Shown one piece after another: positions 56,730 to 64,000 of a stretch of 64,000 nucleotides of DNA. The notes under the pieces are model-generated. The model had not been told where the DNA came from. It ran no database searches and was given only the letters and a program-made list of their open reading frames with translations. The first letter of the stretch is position 1. The number at the start of each line of letters is the position of its first letter. The stretch covers positions 4,722,010 through 4,786,009 of the forward strand of contig CM067310.1 in assembly GCA_034231615.1 (NCBI GenBank), read 5' to 3'. Position numbers and translations under genes: made by a program. Origin of the DNA: Meghimatium bilineatum (Eukaryota; Mollusca; Gastropoda; Stylommatophora; Philomycidae).

Positions 56730-57070
56730 GCAGAAATGTGGTTTTATAGAATAATGTTAAGAACACCATGGACAGATAAATAGCGTAATAAAAATATCTT
56801 GAAAGAAGTTAGTTAAAAAAGAGAACTGCTTATCCGCATCAGAAAGAGACAGATCATATTTTTGGATACATCATGAGAAGAGGAAAGATGGAACACATTG
56901 CAACAACAGGCAAGTTGAAGAGCAAAAGAGGTAGGGGAAGATCGTATTTTGACAGTAAACGAAATAGAAGGTTGCGGAAAGATATAATAACTAACACCAC
57001 ATGACATAAAACATAAAAAAATGAATGACAGTAAATTAAATAGAAGGCTGCGGAAAGTCATGATAAACAA
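56730..57070 (+). mobile_element. LINE C-terminal fragment, family A-like, frameshifted
   Basis: Frames give EAEMWFYRIMLRTPWTDK, NKNILKEV, ELLIRIRKRQ, MRRGKMEHIATTGKL and KSKRGRGRS. The last 60-70 bp (GACAGTAAA..GAAGG.TGCGGAAAG) are duplicated in tandem. Confidence 0.75.
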
Positions 57071-57114
57071 CGCACTGACCTTAAAAACTGCATGTCTTTT
57101 CTCAATTCTGCTTA

Positions 57115-57260
57115 CTTAAGTCCACCTTTGTACTCATGCACCCCCTGTCTTACGGGTTAGCACGGGATTGTATTAGGCTAAGGGAGAGTAAACACCTAGA
57201 GTAAATCCCTACTGCCTAGTAGGTTAGTACGGAAGTGTCTCAGGCTACGTGAGTAAACTT
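57115..57260. repeat. Imperfect tandem duplication, about 75 bp
   Basis: TTACGGGTTAGCACGGGA and TAGGTTAGTACGGAAG each precede a GTCTCAGGCTA or TATTAGGCTA and GAGTAAAC. Confidence 0.6.
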
Positions 57261-57427
57261 TAAAAAAAAAAGGTCTGACAAATTCTGCGTGCTTCCCGTA
57301 ATGGAGTTACAGGGAGAGATTTTGTAGCTGTTTGATGAAGATCGCATGGTCTTGCTGTCGCTATGTCATGTACAGGGTGAGTTTTTTAATTTACTTTCCG
57401 ACAGAAAAAAAACATAAAACCAGTCCT

Positions 57428-57500
57428 TACCAGGGATTGAACACTGGTCCTCACGGATGTGAGAACACAGATCTAACCCCCTCGACCATGCGGGTGAGTA
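57428..57500 (-). mobile_element. tRNA-derived SINE head
   Basis: The minus strand has CATGGTCGAGGGGGTTAGAT (A-box region) and CAGTGTTCAATCCCTGG (B-box). A tRNA-like cloverleaf arrangement is plausible, but the sequence continues as repeat. Confidence 0.55.
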
Positions 57501-57894
57501 AACACCTACAGAAAATCCGGAGGAGATATTCTAAGTGAGTCGTTTGTACATTAAACTATTGTCTTCAGCTCTGCTTGTTTCCAAGTATATAAGCGTTGTC
57601 TTTCCCTTCAAAATAATCAATATAGTCTAGAATGGGTTTGTGCAAATAAGCAAAGCATGTTATTCATAAAACCTGCCCGGGCAAGCAATCATGTGTGCGA
57701 TTTCACAGTTTCAGAGTCCCGGACAAGAAATCGTGTGTCGTGTGAGATTTTACAGTCTCAGAGTCCATTTGAAATTTTACACTTAGCTAATCCTGACCGT
57801 CAGCAAAGGTGCATCATAATTTTTAATGGGGAAAAAAACAGTCATACGTTTCAAGGGCCATAAAAGAAACTTCCTGAAAAAATGGTTAATAGTA
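57501..57894. other. Unannotated stretch
   Basis: A short imperfect repeat (TTTCACAGTTTCAGAGTCC, TTTTACAGTCTCAGAGTCC) lies near 57700-57765. No gene is supported. Confidence 0.4.
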
Positions 57895-58075
57895 TACAAA
57901 CAAGATCGACGTTTCGACCAGAAGGTCTTTATCGGGAAAATATATAGAACAGAGATGAAACAATAAAGAAAATGAGATTGCAAATGGACGAGAGTGCAGA
58001 TATTTAACAAAAGATGAATCAAGATATTTCTCGAATTGCTTTCTTAATAAACACGATCTAGTCAAAACGTCGACT
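57895..58075. repeat. Second inverted pair of the GTCGAAACGTCG-type motif
   Basis: Minus strand at about 57905-57942: CCCGATAAAGACCTTCTGGT, then CGAAACGTCGATC, with a perfect GACC-TTCT-GGTC hairpin. Plus strand at about 58040-58076: AATAAACACGATCTAGTC, then AAAACGTCGACTT. Confidence 0.6.
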
Positions 58076-58116
58076 TATAACTTCGGTCTTGCACCCGTGA
58101 GGTCCAGCGGGCCACT

Positions 58117-58247
58117 GGCGCAAATAAAACGGCGACACAACATATTTTCATTCTCTGGACTACACCCTTCTAGAAATCTAATAGGAACATTGTCCTGCTG
58201 TAAGAGACATCCAGTGGGAGTTTGAGAATAAACGATGAAGAAGAAGC
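58117..58247 (+). mobile_element. GAA-tailed element, family 2, near full length
   Basis: CACTGGCGCAAATAAAACGG, CGACACAACATATTTTCATT, CTCTGGACTACACCCTTCTA and GAGTTTGAGAATAAACGATG, then (GAA)n. Confidence 0.8.
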
Positions 58248-58504
58248 ATTGTGTATTTTCTGTCAGTGTGAAATTAAAAAAAAACCCACCTTCTTAGGGG
58301 TGGCGACACCAATCGCATGCTTCGGGTATCATACAACCTCTGGAAATTTCTTTCCAACTTTTTACCAGGAAGAATAATCTTGTATTACTAATCATGAATA
58401 TGTGGTCCAATACTGTAAATAAATCTGGAGATTAGGCTTAAAATGCCTTGTTTGGTCGAATTTTAGCTCCCTAGTCGTATTGTTTCCAACACTTAGTTAG
58501 TGGA

Positions 58505-58795
58505 GACCTGTATATGCACAATGTTAGAAATGATGGCAGATGTGAACCAGAAGTTAAAAGGAGAATAGGAATGGCTAAAAGTACCTTCAATGACATGAGG
58601 AAAATATTAATATCTAAACACATTACAAACAAGTTAAAAATGAGAATTATTAAATGCTATATCTATTCTATATTAATGTATGGCTCAGAAACATGGACAC
58701 TAAATAAACAATTAGAAGACAGAATTGATGCCTGTGAGATATGGGTATATAGAAGAATAGCAAGAACATCATGGTGTTTTGGTCTTCAGTACCAG
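58505..58795 (+). mobile_element. LINE fragment, family D
   Basis: The frame reads VRNDGRCEPEVKRRIGMAKS, TFNDMRKILISKHITNKLKM, IKCYIYSILMYGSETWTLNK, QLEDRIDACEIWVYRRIART. It breaks near 58790, next to an unrelated LINE tail. Confidence 0.85.
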
Positions 58796-58825
58796 TCTAG
58801 AATGTATGAATCATACATTTCGTAA

Positions 58826-59500
58826 TACCAATATACGTCAACCTTACTATACGCCTGCGAAACGTGGACAGTGTATGCTAGACATGCAAGAAAGTTAAAT
58901 CATTTCCATCTTACCTGCCTACGTAAATTACTAAACATCCATTGGTGGGACAAAGTACCAGACTACGAGGTCTTGGAAAAATCAACCTCAATAAACATCC
59001 ACACAATACTTATGAAGGCGCAGGCACGCTGGGCAGGCCATCTTGTGCGTATGGAGAACTCGCGATTGCCAAAACAAATATATTATGGAGAACTCAAGGC
59101 AGGATTTCGAAAAGCTGGTGGACAGAAAAAGCGTTTCAAAGACACGCTCAAGTCATCCTTGAAACATCTTAACATTGACGTAGGCGCTTGGGAGAGCTTC
59201 GCTCAGGATAGAACGGCTTGGCGTTACAGCATTAGAACGGGAGCACTAGCGGCAGAAGAATTCAGACAAGAAACTGCAAGACAGAAGCGGACACGTAGAA
59301 AAGAAAAAATATCTCAACCTCACACAGATACCTTCTATTGTTGTCAATTCTGTAAAAGAACATTTTGTGCGCGCATTGGACTTGCTAGTCATTTAAAAAC
59401 GCACTATTAACTTTATTATTTTATTATTTATTGTTATTATTATTATGGTTGAGTTTTTGGTCATCGTCGATCACGACGGACGAACATCATCATCATACGT
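58826..59500 (+). mobile_element. LINE C-terminal segment, family E, with C2H2 zinc finger, open frame to 59410
   Basis: The segment reads TLLYACETWTVYARHARKLN, CLRKLLNIHWWDKVPDYEVL, ARWAGHLVRMENSRLPKQI, AWRYSIRTGALAAEEF and a C-terminal finger (CCQFCKRTFCARIGL, then SHLKTHY-stop). It is open for about 180 codons. The 3' UTR has GGTCATCGTCGATCACGACG and (CAT)n. The RT core is missing. Confidence 0.88.
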
Positions 59501-59850
59501 CATAGAGGTCATCCACCTTCGACTGGGTGACTGGAGAACATACTAAAGGGAATTGAATTGTATATGTCGTGTCGCAAGCTCAACTCATGAAAATTCTAGC
59601 ACGACTTCTGGAGTATTATTCTTTTAGATGTTGTCCGTTGTTGTTTAACCCTTCCTGTGAGGACCCCTCGTAAATCACCCTCAGGATGAGACGGGAATCC
59701 ATTGTCTTCATCATCCTACGCAATTTTCATGATGCTAGTTTATGAGAGCTATATATAATATTTATGGCTGGCGAATGTCAATAGCCACATTTGGGCAAAA
59801 GCAATGCCTTTTGTTAGATCTATTCTGTAGCATATAGCGCATACACCATT
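59501..59850. other. Unannotated stretch
   Basis: I see no supported feature. Confidence 0.4.
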
Positions 59851-60131
59851 CTTCTTCTTCTTCTACGTTCGTTCTCAAAATCCTGCAGATTAACAGGATA
59901 TGGTCCGGAGAACGGAATGCGCTGTATCATGGTTTTCAACATTTCTGCGATATCTGCGCCTTTCAGCCTGACACATCCAACTTCGGCATGGCTTTGGTTC
60001 GCTGACCCTATATGGGATGGGATAGCCAGCTCTATTCCATAACCTCCTTAGTCGCCTCTAACGACATGCATGAGAGGTAAACAGTGTTGCTATTCTTTGC
60101 TCCCCTTTCGGGCCCCTCAACACACGGGCGA
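59851..60131 (-). mobile_element. GAA-tailed element family 1, full length
   Basis: (CTT)n, TACGTTCGTTCTCAAAATCC, CTATATGGGATGGGATAGCC, CTTTGCTCCCCTTTCGGGCC, ACACACGGGCGA. The SINE-like body matches 44298-44582 throughout. Confidence 0.87.
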
Positions 60132-60299
60132 TGTATCATTCTCTACATGGTATTATTAGCGTCAAGGTTACTATGATTATCACCATCATCAGCATCATCA
60201 CCACGACCGTCACCAGAAGGCATCACTGGGCGTAGAGGATTGACTTAATTGTTCTCCGGTTACCAAATATGTACTCCGTTCCATCTAACAAAGCGGAAG

Positions 60300-60590
60300 T
60301 CTATCTGCCGAGAATACCACTCATGTACAAAATCAACAGATACAATGGTTTGGTCATCTGGAAAGAATGTCGTGTGATTCATTAGTTTATAAAGCATATA
60401 CGAAAAGAGGAGAAGCAGAAAGAAGAGCCAAGGGTAGACCTAGAGTACGCTGGATCGACAACATCAAAGAGACATTACACGAACACCAAACAACATTATC
60501 TGAAGCTGCCAGAAAAGCGAGAACAAGAACATTGTATCTCCCTCGACACCTTTAAATGGTAAAAAAGGAAGGAAAAGAAGAAGAAGCAGA
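60300..60590 (+). mobile_element. LINE C-terminal fragment, family G
   Basis: IQWFGHLERM leads into SCDSLVYKAYTKRGEAERRA, RVRWIDNIKETLHEHQ and LSEAARKARTRTLYLPR, then stop and an AAGAAGAAGAAG tract. Near-identical to the minus-strand copy at 45735-45990. Confidence 0.83.
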
Positions 60591-60789
60591 GCTGGCAAAG
60601 CAATGATCGCGACATAATCCGAATTTGTTTTTTTTCTGTTAAGTAAAATTTTCGTATATGGTGATTACGCTCTTTTCAACCATAAACGTTAATCCACATT
60701 AGTTATATCAGAGCTTTTAACAATACAAAATAGTGAAGATCGCGGTTTTGATAAACCAGTTACCACGAACTCCGGAATCGACACTCCCA

Positions 60790-61480
60790 GTTGTGTGAAA
60801 TACTTGTGGTTTCAAGCAATAATCTCAGTTGTGTGAAATACTTGTGGTTGCAAGCAATAATTTCAGTTGTGTGGAATAGTTGTGGTTGCAAGCAATAATC
60901 TCAGTTGTGTGAAATACTTGTGGTTGCAAGCATCAATCTCAGTTGTGTGAAATACTTGTGGTTGCTAGCAACAACCTCAGTTGTGTGAAATACTTGTGGT
61001 TGTAAGCAATAATCTCAGTTGTGTGAAATACTTGTCGTTGCAAGCAATAATCTCAGTTGTATGAAATACTTGTGGTTGCAAGCATTAATCTCAGGTGTGT
61101 GAAATACTTGTGATTGCAAGCAATAATCTCAGTTGTTTGAAATACTTGTGATTGCAAGCAATAATCTCAGTTGTGTGAAATACTTGTGGTTTCAAGCAAT
61201 AATCTCAGTTATGTGAAATACGTGTGATTGCAAGCAATAATCTCAGTTGTGTGAAATACTTGTGGTTTCAAGCAATAATCTCAGTTGTGTGAAATACTTG
61301 TGGTTGCAAGCAATAATCTCAGTTGTGTGAAATACTTGTGGTTGCAAGCATCAATCTCAGTTGTGTGAAATACTTGTGGTTGCTAGCAACAACCTCAGTT
61401 GTGTGAAATACTTGTGGTTGCAAGCAATATTCTCAGTTGTGTGAAATACTTGTGGTTGTAAGCAATAATCTCAATTGTGT
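60790..61480. repeat. Minisatellite, 38-bp unit, about 18 copies
   Basis: The unit contains TGTGAAATACTTGTGGTTGC, AAGCAATAATCTCAGT. Blocks of variants (GCATCAATC followed by GCTAGCAACAACC) recur at about 60930-60980 and 61345-61395, indicating multi-unit duplication. Confidence 0.96.
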
Positions 61481-61550
61481 GCTACTGTTTGAGAAGAACT
61501 CTTCTACTCGGAGATGTTTTGTAAGAAAGAATCAGAAGAACCACTCTTTT

Positions 61551-61650
61551 CTAACCCTAACCACTCGTCTAACCCTAACCACTCTTGTCTAACCCTAACC
61601 CTAACCACTCTTGTCTAACCCTAACCCTAACCACTCTTGTTTAATCCTAA
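61551..61650. repeat. Interstitial telomere-like (CTAACC)-rich tract
   Basis: CTAACCCTAACC blocks alternate with ACTCTTGT or ACTCGT spacers, four to five times. The hexamer is the metazoan TTAGGG telomere repeat on the opposite strand. Confidence 0.85.
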
Positions 61651-61872
61651 AACTCCCTAGAGAAATATGATTCTGGAGACTTTGAAATATGTTCTGCTTT
61701 CCACCAGGAAGATCATTCTTTATTTTCAGCTATATAATGTATTATTTTGGCAACGGCTAATTCCCTTGTTGGATAACATGGCGGAGAGACAAGCCAGATC
61801 TGGACTCCTGAACTTTATGCAAATGTTAAATATTTCAGATTAATTTGTGAACTTTCCCCTATTTATTGGATA
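61651..61872. other. Unannotated stretch
   Basis: I see no supported feature. Confidence 0.4.
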
Positions 61873-61885
61873 TTTCTTGAGTCTT

Positions 61886-62167
61886 CTTCTTCTTCTTCTG
61901 TGTTCGTTCTCAAACTCCTGCAGATTATCAGGATGTAATCCGGAGAACAGAATGCGTTGTGCCATGGTTTACAGCATTGCTGCGATATCTGCACCTTTCG
62001 GCCTGACACATCCGACTTCAGCATGGCTTTGGGTCACTGACTATATATGAGATGGGGCAGCCAACTCTATCCTATAACCTCCTTAGTCGCCTTTTACGAC
62101 ATGCGTGGAAGGTAAACAGTGTTGCTATTCTTTGCTCCCCTTTCGGGCCTCGGCAACACACGGGTTG
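61886..62167 (-). mobile_element. GAA-tailed element family 1, full length with TSD
   Basis: It is flanked by TTTCTTGAGTCTT at 61873-61885 and 62168-62180 (13 bp, identical). The (CTT)n end is on the left; the right end is GCAACACACGGGT. Best evidence that this family is mobile. Confidence 0.9.
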
Positions 62168-62267
62168 TTTCTTGAGTCTTATCGGGGACATAAACAAATT
62201 GTGTCCATATATTCACGTGTGATCTGTTACAACATAATATTTACAGCCGTATGTACATCCTTTACAC

Positions 62268-62454
62268 CAGGGGTTCCCAAAATTTTAAAGCCATGGCACC
62301 ATTAATGTTCAGATTATTTCCGGCGGCGCCCTTTATAAAAGCAAAACTAGAGACCTGATAATTTTAAGTGTATTTTAATTATTTTTTTTCGTGTTGGCTA
62401 GTCTGCCACGGCTCCCCTAAAGACTCTTTGTGGCGCACACTTTGGGAACCTCTG
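62268..62454. mobile_element. hAT-type MITE, 187 bp
   Basis: The ends CAGGGGTTCCCAAAATTTT and CACTTTGGGAACCTCTG are imperfect inverted repeats. Flanking octamers CTTTACAC and TGTTACAC match at 6 of 8 positions. GGC(A/G)CC-type sub-terminal blocks are mirrored. Confidence 0.78.
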
Positions 62455-62699
62455 TGTTACACTTATTATCAAGTACACATTGAGTGGTTTCCTACTATCA
62501 CGTTTTCTTCGTTGTACAGAGTGTGTACAGCTTCACTCGGAGTTTTATAACTTGTGTGTGGTGTCTTGTTGGACGAGTCATGATTAAAATTTCTTGTACA
62601 GCTGTGTTCGCTGAAATGTTCTCAATGTGTCCCCAAGCAGATGGCTCGGCAGCTTTACAAGCATCGATCACAACCACCAATTTAAAAAAACTGGGTCAG

Positions 62700-63222
62700 T
62701 ACAGAATTACTTAGGTCAATCAGTCAGTTTCTCTTTTACTGCGTTTGGTACATAGGGCAGATGTCATAGTTCTCCATGCCTGTCGATCAGTTGCCAAGGA
62801 TTGCAGGTCTTGTGCATTTATGCCTGTTGATTTTAATTCATTCATAAATGTTCTTCTGAGCGTTGTTTTGGTCTTCCCTGTTTTCTTTTTCCCGTTTGGT
62901 GTCCACGTGAAGGCTTGTTGTGGAATTCTATCTTCCTTCATTCTATGTACGTGGCCGATGTACGTCCAGCGACATTTTCTATTGATGTTCGACACATATT
63001 CTTGTTTTGTCTCCTCTCTTAGTATGTCGTTTTTTTATTTGAAGTCTTTCACATTAGTGTTTGTGATTTTTCTGAGGCATCTATTCTCGAAGGCAACTAA
63101 CTTCTTATCAATTATTGCGGTAGATTTCCAACTTTCACATCCATATGTCAATGATGGAATCACACTTGCATTGAATAGCCGCAGTTTGATGTGTTTTCTT
63201 GCAATCTTCGTTCTCCAGTAGT
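62700..63222 (-). mobile_element. LINE C-terminal fragment, family F, interrupted by a SINE at its 5' side
   Basis: The minus strand reads LNYWRTKIARKHIKLRLFNA, SVIPSLTYGCESWKSTAIID, KKLVAFENRCLRKITNT and, after a frame change, CRWTYIGHVHRMKEDRIPQQ, KTKTTLRRTFMNELKS, WRTMTSALCTK and a stop beside TCAGTCAGTT. It resumes to the right of the SINE at 63501 for a short distance. Confidence 0.83.
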
Positions 63223-63234
63223 TTAGGCTAAGGT

Positions 63235-63488
63235 GAGCCACGCAGCGCACTGGCTTCGCATATGAGTGGTCCTGGGTTCATTCCCCAGTTGAAGCGAAAA
63301 TGTTTCTCAGATCACAACGGCTCCCAGGTATACCCAACCTTAAATGGGTACCGGATTAATCCGGGAAGTAAAGACTGCGAGGGAGAGGAGATGGCTACCA
63401 CCCTCCTTTGCAGAGCCTCTGAAATGTGAGATCGCTAACATCTCACACCCCTACGCATTAATAAATGATATGGGTTACTTTACTTTAC
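63235..63488 (+). mobile_element. tRNA-derived SINE, complete with TSD and (TTTAC)n tail
   Basis: The head is GAGCCACGCAGCGCACTGG (A-box region shortened relative to 46634-46740), then GGTCCTGGGTTCATTCCCC (B-box). The body has CCTTAAATGGGTACCGG. The tail is TTACTTTACTT. TTTAGGCTAAGG flanks it at 63223-63234 and 63489-63500. Confidence 0.9.
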
Positions 63489-63500
63489 TTTAGGCTAAGG

Positions 63501-64000
63501 CAGAAAATTTTGACAGAAAAAACGCAATTGCTAATAGCCAGTTAGCACATGAGCGCCCAAAGCTTAAATGGAAGGAGGGAGAGGGTAATTCCCATTAAAA
63601 TATCCGGAAGGTTTTCTATTCTGAGGCAGTTGATTGTCACTTCTGATCATCCTCTGACATCTCCCGCAGGTCTGTTTGATTCCAGGCGTATCCGTACAGC
63701 TCGTCCCATAGACTTCATCAACAAAAATCGAGAGAGGGTCAAGTGTATAATTCGTAGGGTACTTTCTCCATACAATACGCCCGGACTTAGCAATAATCGT
63801 CAAGAAATAAGCAGAAAGAAACAACCTCTCAAATTTGACACATGGAATCTTTCACTGTTCCTGATAAAATATTCAACGGAATGTTTCTTATTTCTTAATG
63901 ACCGTCTGAAAGACAGACATAGCTATATAATTTCCCTGTTGTTGTATCATCTCCCTTTTATGAAGGTTCGATTTTCTAGCATGGTTGCCAGTTAGTTGAT
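63501..64000. other. Right end: LINE scrap then unrecognised sequence
   Basis: The first few tens of bases continue the family F LINE on the minus strand. A plus-strand frame of 148 codons (63549-63995, containing FINKNRERVKCIIRRVL) matches nothing I know, and no splice signals or second copy support it. Confidence 0.35.

Noticed and set aside
58871-59410. Zinc-finger host gene
   Set aside because: The C2H2 finger follows a LINE C-terminal domain and the same arrangement occurs at 28895-29080; it is a LINE tail.

Overview
This window looks like animal nuclear DNA, most likely from a mollusc (a gastropod is my best guess; this is inference). It shows split genes with GT-AG introns, many decayed non-LTR retrotransposon (LINE) tails, tRNA-derived SINEs, hAT-type MITEs, a short interstitial TTAGGG/CCCTAA-like tract, and an extreme load of minisatellites. 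I count about 45 tandem arrays, together roughly 19 kb (near 29% of the window when my spans are added by eye). There is no sign of bacterial, phage or viral organisation.

The only host gene I can support is a rhodopsin-like (class A) seven-transmembrane GPCR on the minus strand. I assembled it from three exons: exon 1 at 14280-14053 (N-terminus, TM1), exon 2 at 12091-11919 (TM2, TM3, Asp-Arg) and exon 3 at 7476-6750 (TM4 to TM7 and tail). The splice sites and phases agree and give a 375-residue receptor with the landmark residues of TM1, TM2, TM3 and TM7. Its introns are filled with minisatellites and retroelement debris.

Layout. 1-6700: minisatellites and a foldback element downstream of the receptor. 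6750-14280: the receptor. 14400-17600: more arrays, a tRNA-SINE and a hAT MITE. 18385-20305: a LINE 3' end that runs straight into a satellite built from its own last codons. 20500-28600: arrays, LINE and hAT remnants. 28560-35330: foldback copies, two long arrays, a long (TA)n tract and SINEs. 36280-45990: a dense LINE graveyard with nested insertions bounded by target-site duplications. 46350-55280: the largest arrays. 56700-64000: LINE tails, SINEs, one more array and a hAT MITE.

Working labels for LINE tails: A (3' end next to ATG/CAT triplet repeats), B (CYQCQTW-type), C (GHVCRHD-type), D (DACEIW-type), E (C-terminal C2H2 finger), F (ends in CTAA-type repeats), G (KRGEAERRAKGRPR-type). 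Two non-autonomous families end in (GAA)n: family 1 (about 285 bp) and family 2 (about 135 bp). They share their 3' portion.

The most interesting theme is that several minisatellites are demonstrably expansions of retroelement sequence (19365-20305, 53063-53320, 27081-27650, 44974-45102, 32664-32728, 52348-52550). This suggests that LINE and SINE tails repeatedly seed arrays in this genome.
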